DNA from: Siphlonurus alternatus | Lineage: Eukaryota; Arthropoda; Insecta; Ephemeroptera; Siphlonuridae | Direction of reading: 5' to 3' | Length of the DNA stretch: 64,000 nt | NCBI GenBank assembly: GCA_949825025.1 | Contig: OX463779.1 | Coordinates: forward strand, 46,521,284-46,585,283 | Part shown: positions 36,901-46,111 of the stretch, piece after piece | Numbering within the stretch: the first letter of the stretch is position 1 | How the letters are laid out: every line of letters begins with the position of its first letter | Program-made: the position numbers and the translations under genes | The notes under the pieces: model-generated | Told to the model about the DNA's origin: nothing | Databases searched by the model: none | What the model saw: only the letters and a program-made list of their open reading frames with translations

Positions 36901-39900
36901 CCAGGGTACACTTTGTAGGGCAGGCCGGCTGGAACACCGAGCAGACCTGGGTCACACTCTAGCAAGCCTGACGAGCCGCGTGAGTGCCGCCCCCTCTCCT
37001 CTCGTGTACGGTATACACCATTAGCACCAAACTGCAGTCTAGTACAATAAATATTCTGGCAATATACAAAATTTAAAAACTACATTCTGAAGTTCACAGC
37101 AAATCGCCCCTCGTTTGCTGTTTCAGATGAACGCAATTATGAGCTTTATTTTATACCGATTAATATATCATAATTGCGCTCGCCTGAAATAGCAGATAGC
37201 TCATTATTATAGCGAAATCGTGATAGGTAGATAGCTCATTATTCCGGACGAAGGACGAAATATTCTGGCAATACTCACAGTTTAGAAAATGGTTATTTTT
37301 ACCTTAATTTCAGGTACGTTACACATCACATTATAAATTAATAATACAGAAGGCAGTTGCAGATGTAGTTGCAGCCACTTATCCGAGGATTTTTTTTCTA
37401 ATTAACATTGAATTGTAGGATAATTCTAGAATATTTCACAAATTATCCTCGGATATTATGGCTTAAAATACAGAGGTTGGATTTCGAGGATATCACATTC
37501 TTTGGAGTGTGAGCCTGCATCCACGTAAAAACTGAAAAGTCAAACACAATTAAATCTATTTTATGCACATAACACACAAAGTTTAATTCTTTTATATAGA
37601 AATATGTATAATCAAATCTTAATGACCTGAAGTAGGCAGGGATAATTTGCATTCTAGAATGAGTGTTCTTTAGTTTATAATTGGGATTTTAAGAACAAAA
37701 AAATAATTTCCCCCTTTTTTTAGACTAAGCAATTTGTTCAAAATTGAACTACATCAGCTAAGGAGCAAAATTTAGAAGAAAAGAAATGAAGTTTCATTGA
37801 CCCTGCTGTATATATGCAAACTTCTCCATTTTGATGTTGAAATGGTTGCCTAACCTAAAGGTGACGCATTAAAATTAATTTAAACAATAATATTTACGTG
37901 TTAATACCTACACATTTAGCTGTCTCATATTGTTATGAATTTAAACTTACATCATCATAAATATTGATGGCTCTAAACGTGACTCGGGAGTTGTAATTTC
38001 AAGAAGAATAAAGTTCAATAAATCAATAATAATCAAACGATATTGACTTAAAATTAAATCACTGTAAAGCTATACAAAATATTTAATAAATTAGAAGGGG
38101 CATTCACAAAGCCCTAAGGCAACATTTAGGGCTCGATAATTTAAAGCCCGATTTTAGGCATGCTTTTTAGACCCACAATTTCTGGTCTTAAATTATCGAG
38201 CCCTAAATGTGGCCTTAAAGGTGAACTGAAGGGATTGCTTTTTTTCCCCTTTAGGGAACCTTAAATTACCTTTCCCATCCATCTGCACTAATTTTTTCAT
38301 GGCTGATACTTATTGTGCTGCTGTAGGACAATTAGTGAAAAAGTGAAGTTGTGACGTATCAGCGACGGTTGGTTGACTTAAAACTCGCCGCCGTGAAAAA
38401 ACACACGAGCGCCCGCGAGCGCCCGCGGAAACTGCCGAGGGAGCGGCGATCGGCTCGCGATCGCCACTCTCTCGGCAGTTTCCGCGGTCGCTCGTGTGTT
38501 TTTTCACGGCGGCGAGTTTTAAGTCAACCAACCGTCGCTAATACGTCACAACTTCACTTTTTCACTAATTGTCCTACAGCAGCACAATAAGTATCTGCCA
38601 TGAAAAAATTAGTGCAGATGGATGGGATAGGTAATATAAGGTTCCCTAATGGAAAAAAAAAGCAATCCCTTCAGTTCACCTTTAAGACTTTGTGAATGTT
38701 CCTTTAGAAGATGCTTAAGACACATAGGAAATTTCTACTGACACCGAAGATCTGCCTTTCCTCCATTTGCAGTAAAGATTTTACCTACTGAGTGTTAAGC
38801 AAGTCAGTAACAAAAACTCTGGAAATGGAAGAGGTCTGTTTGGAAACTTTAGAACTAGTAATAACTCCGATAAAAAGGAAAAGAAATACCGGTAGCCCGA
38901 AAAACAGATAATGTGGTTGAAATTCGTGTATCAAAAATGTTCTTTAAAATACACATTGAAATGAAAGTATACTTTGATAAATTTATAAAAATCCACTAAG
39001 AAAAACCTGAAGATTTACTCAATATGAAAATCATTACTATAATAAGTAAACAAAATAAATATTTAATTTTATACTTTACTAAAAATTCAATCACCAACTC
39101 CCATAAAAAGTAATACAATTTTATATATCTTGGTCAGATTTTTTGATTTGAAATGACTTAGTTAAAAGATAGATCAGATTTTTATTCACTACTTTCTTGT
39201 GTATTTTTTGTTCTACATTGGAAGCTGTAAGTTTCTTATGCTCAGTAGTAGCAAGCACGTTGTATCTCCCAGGAGCGGTCGGTAGGGCGGCCATTTTCTC
39301 GAGATCGATCGCTTGGTTTACTCGAGAGAGAGGGAGAGAGTCACCTGCTAATCATCTCCTCAGTCACATGGAAATACGTGATCATAAAACTGGCCACCAT
39401 ACGTACGTTATCATTACAAGATTAACCATTAATAGACACATAAACACAATCATCATTAATTTAACTTGCTATTAATATCTTCAAGTTATTTACTTCTTTT
39501 ATAATACGTAAAATTGGGAATTTATTTTGTACTATAATATTTAAAGATAATATTGTATTAAAAATAAAAAGGATTCGCTTTTCCCCACAGATTTAATTAA
39601 ATTAGGTAAGGTGTATAAAATGGACTATTAAAAATAAAAAGTATATAATATAATCCTGTGAATTCAGCATATAGTATGTATATATATATTGAGAGTTCAT
39701 AATTATGTATCCCATAATTTTATTAATAATAGATCATCAATAACAATAATAATCAAATTTTAGGAAATTATTTAATATTTTCTTATACATATTCCATTAG
39801 AATTTTAATAGAAAAATAAAATTTAATTTGTTTATTGCTTATCCATATTTTCATAGAATAGTATCAATAAAGTCAAAATTGATGGAGAAAGTTCACACTA

Positions 39901-42900
39901 TAAGCTTCTATAGCTCTGCATAGTAACTCAAAATTTAGTTCTAAAATGTTCTATATAAATAGTAATAATAAAATGAATTACTAAATATTGCAAAAATACT
40001 CGTAGATTAAAAAAAAAAAAAAAAAAAAAAACGTATTTATTAACCAAGATTCAGAGCCTATTTATTGATTTTTTATTGTTATTAAAGCACGCTTGAGTCG
40101 CCATGACTGTAAAAATAGTACGGACTTTCGTCCTCGAAGTATACGACGTCTTGACCACGAGACTCGGGACTCGGACTGACGGACAAGCCAAGCGGCAAAC
40201 CTCGGCCGGCGTAAATCTGTCAAGGCGGGGAGAAAGTGCAGGATGTCACTGCGACTCTGCGTCTTTTTGATCCCGGGGAGGACTTTAGGATGTGCTTCTT
40301 TACGTCTTCTGTACTTTAAGATGAAAGTGTGGCCATGGCAATAAATTTTACCACAAAGCCCTCGATTATATAAGAGAATAAATGGATATGGGTGTCACCT
40401 TGCTTAAGTTTGTTCTATAATTACTGTTTTTAATAAATTCATTGAACGTGTATTTGTATGGATATGTAAAAAAATCCCTGATAATTGCATTTTTTTTTAG
40501 TTATAATATTTTCTTAAAAGATTTTGGTGAGGATGCAAAAACAATTTTTTTCTTTAGGATTTTAAAATGATATAATATTATTTATTTATATTCCACATCA
40601 ATCGTATTATAATAGCAAGTAATTTGCATGATACGATGGACTCATATCAGTTATACTATTTTATATCAAAATTCGACTTATTTTTAAACAATAATTTTTT
40701 TATATAGAAAAAAAGCTCAGTATAGATTTTAAATTGTTAATAATTATTTTTAAGCCTATTTCATACCACACATCAATTTCAGTATATTAATTATATTTGT
40801 ATAAACTGAATAAATGCACTTTGAATGGTCTCAAATTCGTTAGTCTTTAAATTCGAATAAAGTTATGCTTTACAAATGTAATTGTTTTGTTATAATATTT
40901 CTACAAAATTGAGTAAAAATGAAGACTATAATACGATATATAAATTTAAATAAAAAACTTTAAAGTAAAAGCAAACTATAATAATAATAATAATAACTTG
41001 TTTAAAAAGACCAACACAAATTAAATTAATATTAAGATAATACTGTTAAGAGCTCGCGCGGTATGTGCGGCGGCAAAATGGCGGGCTCCGCGAGCTTGCC
41101 TCCCGATCTGCGCGCCAGCCGCCACCCGCACAACTGAGTCGCACGGAGGGTTGCCGCCTCTCCAGGCGTTATCTCTTGCGCTGACAGGCACTGATGTGGC
41201 TACAATTTTTCTTTCTTATAAATATTTACGAAACACAACAAGAAATAAACCGCAGCATAAAACGTGAAACTTGTTCGATAAATTGTTCGTCCAGCAAGCT
41301 AGCTGTTCATTAGTAGCCTCAATAGAGGATTAAGTAGGATCGTGCGTAATTAAATGTTTATGTGTAATTTGATAATAACATAATCTATTTAAATAACTGA
41401 AATATTCTGCAACATTCAAACATTTATGTATAAGAATGCTTTATAGCATTCTTTACAAAGAATTATTATTAAAGCATTATTATTTATTAATTATTTAAAG
41501 TATGCAAACAGTGAATATGAGAATTGTACTGTACTGCTTGCATGATAGGGACACATGTGGTTTTTAAATTATTTGCAGAATGAGCTGCATATTTTCCCGT
41601 ACAAATAGCATGAAAATATCTACAGATTATTTAAAGTTCACTTGCAAAATTGTAAACTTTCATTAATTTGTCAATTAATTAAAAGTAAATTTCTAAAAGT
41701 AGTTTTGAAATTTATTAAAAAAAATCTTGTTGACAAAAATATATTGAAAGTTAATAATTTTCTCAATGCAGTTCCAGCCACGTTTTTGCCAGAAATATAA
41801 AAGACATTCTGTGATGACGCATGGCACAGCCCAGTAAATCGGCCCGGCCAACTTGGCCTTCTCATCGCTTCCCCTTGCTCATTTTTCTCAAGCAAAAAGA
41901 CGGCCGAGCCAACTGCCTTTATATGAAGTGTGAAATGTGGCGAAATTTCAATCCGACAACTTAGCACATTTGTTATTCCAGCCAACTTTTTATCTCCCCT
42001 TTTGTTTGTTTGAAGAGAAAATCATCAGCTGGCTTGAAGAAAAATTGTATATAGACTTGCGTTTTCCACAGACAAACAGATAAAAAATATTATTGCAGCT
42101 ATGCACATATTTTATTGAATGATTTTTCTAAAGTTTATTTTTAGTTTACTACCCAAATATAAATAATATTTGTTATAATATGTGTTATAAATAATACGAA
42201 TCCTAGCAAACATTTATCTTCAAAATAAAAAAATAAAGTATTAACTTATTTAAATATCACAACTTTTTATTATGTCTCCATTACTTGTATATTATATCAT
42301 TCTTTTTAGCAACTATTATGTGATGTATTCATTTTATAAAACATATAATTTCGAGTTTCACAAAGACTATGTTACTTTTCCTATTGTTTCAGTAACAAAT
42401 AAAAGAATAGAGGCTGCAAGTCAGCTGATTTTCCAGTTTTCCCACCGTCCTATCCAAACCTATGTGAAAAAACTCAATTGCTTTTTTGGCATAAAAGAAT
42501 TTTTTTAGAGAAAAAGGAGTTCTTGATTCATTATCAAAATACCCCTAAATGGGGGGGGGTAGGAGATGGTTTCAAATTAATAGCTTTAATAGTTACTGAG
42601 AAAAAATTCAAATTTTTAGAACATAGAGGCTTATGGAGAAAATTTCATCTGCCGGGGAACACTTGAAGTCTCTATATAAGCAATTCCGTAGTTTGAAAAA
42701 TTAATTTCTTTCACTAATTTTTCAAATTGTGAACTACTATTAATCAAAATCTTCTACTCGCAATGGTTTTAACAAACCATTGTTTATAATGTTATATGCC
42801 ACGTGAAGCCTTTTTCATTGTTAAACATAGGACGACGTAATGCCTAATTTTGCCACCAGAGCAGAGAACAATGGCATTGTTGGCGCTAGGTAACCGTTTC

Positions 42901-45349
42901 AACTTCATAAATAACGGTCATTTTCCATAAGTTAATATGTAAATCAACAACCGTCCCATGTTTTTCCTTTCACGCGACAGAAATTACACAACAATACTTT
43001 AATTGTTAAGTATATAACAAGGAGCAGAAGACTTTGCTCTTAACGAAAATTAGCATCATGTCAGATTTATTTTGTTCTACAAAAACTATGACGTACTAAC
43101 TCGTAGTTATTATTATTAAATATACTAGACAAAAACTTGAAGGTAAAAAGGTAAAAGAGACCAATTCGTTGTTACAAAAGCTGCAAGTATGATCTCTCTG
43201 TTTAATCTCACAGTACTACACGAGTATAGAGAAGCGGTGGTATTAATATTCACTGGGAGGGGGGAGCGACGACAACACAGGTTGGTGTTATTTACGCCGC
43301 GTATGCGACTCTGCTTTAAATGGAGCAGAAATCTCAAGGGACGAACAACGAGACTACTGAAATGGCTCTACGATGCAAATGTCTAGAGATATGAGACATA
43401 GCATTTACATTTAGTTAAGACGTTTAAACTTTATATAGTCTTTTTTTTTGTATATATATTATACAGGTATTAATACATGCTACATTAAACTTATACTTTG
43501 CTTTATGTTTTTTTATAGAGTGGTTGTTGCTCTTAAATTTTAACATTACATCATAGTATAATACTGTGGAAAATGTTTGTTATAAAGAGAAGAGGTTAGA
43601 GTACACAAAGTCTACTTGTGGTTCTTCTGCAAGCTCTATTTTTTTTTCTTCGTGTACCTTTGTCCACAAAGCCTCCGCTCATCTCTTATTCTACAAGCAA
43701 TCCGTCACGGTAAAGTTTGACGTCTTCACCGACCCCGGGTCATCCCTTCTTTCTCCTCTCTCTCTTCCTTCATCTCACCTTCTCCTCTCTCTTCTCTTAT
43801 AACGCCGCCCGCCCAACCGATAACACTGTTAACTCTCCCTCCCTCTCTCCCTTCCATCCCCTGCTCAAGCAGCAAACTCCAACCCATGAAGCCGCCGCGG
43901 CCCCAAACTAGATTATTCACAATAAACTTTCGCTTGGTATTAAATTATTTAATTTCAGGCTCAAGTGTAGTGGATAAGGTCGAGGCATAACCTTGTTAGC
44001 GTCGGGCACAACTGAGTTATGGTCTTATAATGCTGCGAATGAGAAAAAGAAGCAAGGAAAGGCTGGAGGAGGGCTCTTTCGTGGTGGAGAAGCTCAGAAT
44101 GTGTGCAGACGCTCGAAGGAGCAAGATGTGAACGGGCTACTCTCCACCAACACGTCACGCTAGTGATCATCACGGGAGTCACCTTACTTGTCACGACATG
44201 TTATCGTGCATCACGCAACATTGTGACGTCATACGATACTTTGATAATGTGTTGTATATATATTTTTGTATTATTTTTTTCTTAAGAAGAAGTTCAGTGA
44301 TAATGTGTGTAGAAGACAATTTTATTGGATTCGATTCAAAGGTAAGAACAATTATAGTTTATTGACAAAATCTCCAACTTCCCCTCCCCTCAAGCATGCA
44401 AACAAAGACAATTAGCTGAAGAGATTGTACTAAACATTCTGCGTTTACACAAAAACTCTTGGCTTTTGTGCTAATGAGGGTCGCACTTAACACAGAGCAC
44501 CAAAGTGCAATTAAGCAACAGTTAAACTTAACTACAATTGCGTAATTATCCTTGCATGGAGAAGTTACATACTATTGTTACCTTTATCTCTAATTTTGTA
44601 AGCATTCATAAATACGATAAAAATACAACAAAATAATGTGCAATGATAAAAAAAAAATACTTAAATACATTTCATAACTTCCCACCTAGCCAGAACATTA
44701 TCTTGAGGTTCAACAAAATGTTTAACATCCAAAATGAAGCGGCGTCAAAATTTAAGGCTGTGATCAACAAATTTCTGAACAAATTGAAATTCCCTTGCTG
44801 AATTTTAGGATGTAAATGTAGTTTTTGTATTGTTAAATAATAATTTAAATTTTAATAACTAGTTATGCAATACAACAGACATCACATAATTATATTATAA
44901 AAAAGATAAAAATAAATGAAAACATTAATATTTAAAAATATAAAACTTCATTAAATCCCCTGAATTATTTACAAAAAAAAAAAATTAAAACCTTCATTAA
45001 ATTGTCAACTATTTACAAAATTCCTCCTGCTCTATCTAACAACGTCCAGCATCATGTACTCACTCTGAAGGTTCATTGAGGCTGGGAACATCGCTGCCGC
45101 TGCCGCCGCGGCTCGATGATGGTGCTCTTGAGGACCTCTGGCCATCACGGCACACTGGCTTGGACTTGGAACTCCACCGGGGTTGTATCGCATCGCAGCC
45201 GTGTACCGGTACGCCTGACCCATCTGACTGCAAGACGTAAGGTCGCCGTAGGAACACGGCATACCAGCAGCTTCCATACCAGCAAGGGAACAACTAGCAG
45301 CTGCAGATCCAGCGGCTTCAAAACCTTGATTCAGGTAAGAGTAATCCAT
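12263..45349 (-). CDS. Phox2: Phox2 paired-like homeobox transcription factor, complete four-exon gene
   Basis: Sequence-specific activator. In vertebrates PHOX2A/B specify autonomic, visceral and noradrenergic neurons. Joined exons (45349-45064, 36928-36732, 17376-17103, 12573-12263) give 1068 bases, 355 residues plus stop. Residues 1-7 are MDYSYLN, followed by [15 protein letters not shown] and a YNP, all echoing the vertebrate PHOX2 N-terminus. His/Ala tracts lie near 76-86. The homeodomain, about 116-175, starts [18 protein letters not shown], has Q50 and ends KFRKQE. A Gly/Ser/Gln-rich region follows, then [13 protein letters not shown] and a His/Ala-rich end. The intron after homeodomain residue 46 is the usual one in paired-like genes. 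PHDP-type or Prrx identity is less likely because the [21 protein letters not shown] run and both ends fit PHOX2. Confidence 0.87.
12634..13040 (+). repeat. Family A element (copy 4) interrupted by a family B element
   Basis: Diverged family A ends (CCCTAGTTGAATAAAATCAT at the left, AACTTAAACTTCGG at the right) enclose a foldback element at 12762-12893. Family A sequence resumes on the other side. Confidence 0.6.
12762..12893. repeat. Family B foldback element nested in family A copy 4
   Basis: Ends GCGATTCACGAAGAGAGTTA and, inverted, TAACTCGTTCGTGAATCGC. AATGT flanks both sides, consistent with a short target duplication. Confidence 0.6.
13689..13917. repeat. Family N inverted-repeat element with tRNA-like B box
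   Basis: GGGTGCAAAGTTATGCCACT at the left and AGAGTAGTATAACTTTGCAC at the right are inverted matches. Inside, GGTCGGGTTTGAACCCACGC resembles a tRNA T-arm. Confidence 0.6.
14143..14155. promoter_or_regulatory. RFX X-box match
   Basis: GTCGCCTGGCAAC fits the RFX consensus GTNRCC-N-RGYAAC. It is set in a short GC-rich island of Phox2 intron 3. Confidence 0.4.
14298..14738. repeat. Family M element interrupted by family C
   Basis: Left AGGGATGTCTCACACAGAAT, right GACAGTGTGCGACCCCCC; split by the family C element at 14481-14687. The uninterrupted copy is at 46.1 kb. Confidence 0.6.
14481..14687. repeat. Family C element, nested in a family M element
   Basis: AAAGGTGGATTCACATGGTG at the left and CGCGTCGCATCGCCGTTGTC near the right. 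It carries the same interior as the 7.3-kb copy in inverse orientation. Confidence 0.65.
16860..16982. repeat. Family B foldback element
   Basis: Inverted arms AGTTAGCCAGGTTTCTAACC and GGTTAGAAACCTGGCTAACT around a GGTGATTTAACACG loop. The outer tips are GCGAGATTCAAG and CTTCGTGAATCGC. Confidence 0.7.
17103..17376 (-). CDS. Phox2: Phox2 exon 3 (homeodomain helix 3 and Gly/Ser/Gln-rich region)
   Basis: Acceptor TTTCAG before GTG TGG (V-W); donor GTAATT after a single G. It encodes [20 protein letters not shown], then a Gly/Ser/Gln linker, a VKSEPK stretch (SUMO-like psi-K-x-E) and an Asn-rich end. The donor is suboptimal, but the phase fits exon 4. Confidence 0.88.
17560..17698. repeat. Family H foldback element
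   Basis: CACGATTTCGTTGCAATAAT and TTATTGCAACGAAATCGTGG are inverted; it ends CTCATTATTCCGGACA. Confidence 0.65.
18104..18416. repeat. Family G foldback element
   Basis: Arms TAAATTTTTAGATGCTGAAT and ATTCAGCATCTAAAAATTTA, then GTACTTTATGTCAGTACAAA and its inverse. Strong hairpin of about 310 bases in Phox2 intron 2. Confidence 0.72.
18686..18902. repeat. Family G element, partial
   Basis: Shares TTGAATGCTGAATTCG, AGTACAAATTTTGTACTGAA and the CTAAAAATTTAGTGTG end with the neighbouring copy, but one arm is lost. Confidence 0.55.
19041..19130 (+). repeat. Family C element, half copy
   Basis: Only the left half is present: GCGACAACGGCAATGCTACG, then ATCCTATGCGGCGAGCGAAT. The sequence after the CGAATTCGC mark is unrelated. 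Confidence 0.6.
19823..20031. repeat. Family C inverted-repeat element
   Basis: AAAGGCGGATTCAGATGGCG and CTATGTGAATCCACCTTT ends with the family interior. Confidence 0.7.
20266..20508. repeat. Family N element (diverged)
   Basis: AGAGGGCACAAAATAATGCT and TCAGAGTAGCGTAATTTGGT ends with CTAGGACCTATCCTTTTTAT inside, as in the first copy. Confidence 0.5.
20970..21093. repeat. Family E hairpin
   Basis: TACACTCGTCACCTTAGAAA at the left, ATTTTCCGATGCGACGAATG at the right, arms CCTTGTTAATCACCATGCCC / GCATGGTGATTAACAAGGCT. Confidence 0.7.
21172..21302. repeat. Family E hairpin
   Basis: Second copy 80 bases after the first: TACAGTCATCGCCTCGGAAA and TTCCAAGGCGACGACTGTAC with the same arms. Confidence 0.7.
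22069..22308 (+). repeat. Family A element (copy 5)
   Basis: Starts CCCTATTTGAAATTTTTTTT and ends TTTCAACACGGG; internal TTTACACGTCAAAACATAAT matches the family. Confidence 0.65.
22452..22461 (+). promoter_or_regulatory. PBX-PREP/MEIS composite site
   Basis: TGAGTGACAG is the exact PBX-PREP consensus. TGATGATTAGCC, CACGTG and CACACCTG follow within 90 bases in a non-repeat patch of Phox2 intron 2. Confidence 0.35.
23809..24081 (-). repeat. Family A element (copy 6)
   Basis: Plus strand begins CCGAGTTGAAATAAATTTCA and ends TTTTTCAGCTAGGG. Full-length, opposite orientation. Confidence 0.75.
24590..24870 (-). repeat. Family A element (copy 7, diverged)
   Basis: AAATAAATTTTATCTTTTAT at the start and GATTAGACTTAGATGTGTTA near the end mark it. 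The tips are eroded. It carries a small AT insertion around 24685-24715. Confidence 0.5.
25763..25795. repeat. Perfect 16-base inverted repeat with one-base loop
   Basis: CAAGGAATTGAGATGT, a single A, then its exact reverse complement. Lies in Phox2 intron 2; no terminator role can be inferred in a eukaryote. Confidence 0.6.
27391..27408. promoter_or_regulatory. Inverted SOX-type dimer site
   Basis: Perfect palindrome CAACAATGAGCATTGTTG except the four-base spacer: the layout known for SoxE dimers. It lies in a GC-richer non-repeat patch of Phox2 intron 2. Confidence 0.4.
27911..28185 (-). repeat. Family A element (copy 8)
   Basis: Carries TTTGAGCGAGGAGGAAATAA and GTTTAGACGTGTAAAGGATG and ends AACTATAGGG. 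The left tip is diverged. Confidence 0.65.
28585..28957 (-). mobile_element. 5S-rRNA-derived SINE, near-complete copy
   Basis: Reverse-strand copy in Phox2 intron 2 with the same 5S-like head (CACCGAGGTCAAGCTACGTC, then TTTTTACTTGGATGGGTGAC), the same body and the end GGGGTGTATCCTTGCAG. It has only a short A tail. Confidence 0.83.
29006..29252 (+). repeat. Family A element (copy 9)
   Basis: Starts CCCTATTAGTTGAAAAATGA with internal TTTACACATCTAAACCTAAA; its end TTTTAACTCTGG is diverged. Confidence 0.6.
30028..30305. repeat. Older relative of the 33.3-kb TTAA hairpin
   Basis: Shares AGTCAACTTTAAAAATTCAT, ACCTGATATTTTAGCTACTG and AAAATGTTCTCCT with the 33.3-kb element, but the arms are diverged and the tips are lost. 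Confidence 0.65.
32351..32424. promoter_or_regulatory. Tandem SOX-like / NK2-like motif array
   Basis: CATTGTTGG occurs at 32351, 32383 and 32416 and TCAAGTG at 32373 and 32405, giving a 32-33 base period in a GC-rich island of Phox2 intron 2. Confidence 0.4.
33049..33776 (-). repeat. Family J element interrupted by a TTAA hairpin
   Basis: Its sequence matches 54968-55317 in reverse complement on both sides of a 377-base insertion (ATCTCCGTGCTACCCAAAAC and ACGTAAACATGAAAC on the right side; TTTTCCCATGGCTATTCGCA on the left). Confidence 0.7.
33304..33680. mobile_element. Hairpin element with TTAA target duplication, inserted in family J
   Basis: Ends GGTAGAGATAACACGG and TTATCTCTCTACC-like, flanked by TTAA at 33300-33303 and 33681-33684. 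Arms such as TAACTCGAAAACTATAGCTC pair with GAGCTAGCTTTCGAGTTCTT. The related family J copy at 54.9 kb keeps a single TTAA at the matching place. Confidence 0.78.
33925..33968 (+). repeat. (CT)n microsatellite
   Basis: About 22 CT units after a C-rich run. Confidence 0.9.
34391..34571. repeat. Foldback element (ATTCATAAAGCACTTTA type)
   Basis: GGGGGGCATTCATAAAGCAC and GTGCTTTGTGAATGCCTTCC ends. The arms TTTAGCCTCAATTTTTATCC and GGATAAAAATGGAGGCTAAA make a strong hairpin of about 180 bases. Confidence 0.7.
36732..36928 (-). CDS. Phox2: Phox2 exon 2 (homeodomain residues 1-46)
   Basis: Acceptor GTTCCAG, donor CAG/GTGAGT. It encodes [20 protein letters not shown] and then homeodomain helices 1 and 2, ending EARVQ. 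This matches the vertebrate exon 2 start (VPYKLF in PHOX2B). Confidence 0.9.
37103..37256. repeat. Family H foldback element
   Basis: Shares GCTGTTTCAGATGAACGCAA, inverted as TTGCGCTCGCCTGAAATAGC, and CTCATTATTCCGGACGAAGG. In Phox2 intron 1, close to exon 2. Confidence 0.65.
38098..38706. repeat. Outer foldback element split by a TTAA-flanked hairpin
   Basis: The left tip GGGCATTCACAAAGCCC and right tip GACTTTGTGAATGTTCCTT are inverted matches. The left part holds its own hairpin (AGGGCTCGATAATTTAAAGC, inverted at 38181-38208). The element at 38219-38681 is inserted inside it. Confidence 0.65.
38219..38681. mobile_element. 463-base near-perfect hairpin element with TTAA target duplication
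   Basis: It starts AGGTGAACTGAAGGGATTGC and ends with its inverse, flanked by TTAA on both sides (38215-38218 and 38682-38685). The two arms of about 230 bases differ by only a few bases. The centre is GC-rich, with CGATCG repeats. Both strands therefore give nearly the same short ORF, which is an artefact of the palindrome. TTAA duplication is typical of piggyBac-type transposition, but no coding capacity is present. Confidence 0.8.
45064..45349 (-). CDS. Phox2: Phox2 exon 1 (N-terminal transactivation region)
   Basis: ATG at 45349-45347; donor GTGAGT after an A that completes ACC (Thr) with exon 2. It encodes MDYSYLN, the conserved CSLAGM and YGDLTSCSQ blocks, then an HHHR plus seven-alanine tract at residues 76-86. 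The ATG is chosen because the protein start aligns with the vertebrate MEYSYLN start. Confidence 0.84.
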
Positions 45350-45559
45350 CGTATATAAATTATTAAATAAGAAAAAAAATATTTGAAGTTCTACTGATTA
45401 AAGACGCGGATGATGGTTATACTATGTTATAATAAACCACTACTAACAACGTTGTTTCTTAATTGAATCAAGTTCTCGCGATATTAAATTATGGCGATTA
45501 CTGGTGGATAATATCGGCCTACGAGAAGACTGAAAGTTTCAGTCTACTATAACACGCTA

Positions 45560-45776
45560 AGAGAGAGAGAGAGAGAAAACGCCTGGATAGTAGGCAAGGC
45601 GGAAATCAAATGATCAGCTTAATTCAATAACGTTCTAGCAGCACAAAGTCTGACTGCATCACAAGCGAGGATGCTGGAGAGATCTAAGGGCGTGGCTTAA
45701 AGCGGGGGAGGGATTGTTTTAACCAATGAAAAGTCTCCGTTTTGTAGGGGGAGAGTAACGATTGGTGGTGACGTCA
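45560..45776 (-). promoter_or_regulatory. Phox2 5' flank with GC/KLF, two CCAAT, CRE and GAGA motifs
   Basis: Within 430 bases upstream of the ATG lie a GA tract (45560-45576), GGGCGTGGC (45688-45696), CCAAT on the plus strand (45723-45727), CCAAT on the minus strand (45761-45765) and a perfect TGACGTCA (45769-45776). The region is GC-richer than its surroundings and free of repeats. This is a motif-based inference; no TSS is visible. Confidence 0.45.
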
Positions 45777-45917
45777 CAAGAGCATCTGTTCTCTCTGGCC
45801 GGCGACATTTGACTCTCTCATGACGGTGTCTTCTACTCAGTGATTACCCTTCATTGAGAGACAATGATCTTCATCCTCTCGGTATACACAAGAAGATACA
45901 GTAAACATTCAGCGTAC

Positions 45918-45961
45918 CTTGAGCAGCACTGATTACATGTGTAGTACCAGTTTCATTATAC
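45918..45961 (-). other. candidate 44-base upstream non-coding exon of Phox2
   Basis: On the minus strand a T-rich tract ending TTTACAG precedes, and GTACGC follows, a 44-base segment. It holds a seven-codon upstream ORF (ATG to TAA). Pure splice-signal inference. Confidence 0.2.
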
Positions 45962-46111
45962 CTGTAAATCAAAGGTCAATTAAACAAAAAATCAATTGAA
46001 AAAATTAACAATTTTTGAACTAAAAAAAAATACAATTTCTTTGTAAGCTTTTCTTTATATAAATTAAAAACCTCTCGATAAGAAATCAATAATTTTAATT
46101 TAAAAACCATT

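Larger units (their letters stand above)
36929..45063. other. Phox2 intron 1
   Basis: Contains a family H element, the 38-kb nested hairpins and GC-rich patches at about 39270-39410, 40080-40290 and 41050-41170. A pyrimidine-rich tract lies at about 43736-43860. No additional exon recognised. Confidence 0.55.

Noticed and set aside
36732..36928. Prrx, Arx or aristaless identity for the homeobox gene
   Set aside because: The residues before and within helix 1 and the N-terminal exon match PHOX2 instead; no OAR/aristaless tail is present.
38310..38590. Two similar ORFs of 73 and 79 codons on opposite strands
   Set aside because: They are the same arm of a hairpin element read from both strands; no codon or family signal.
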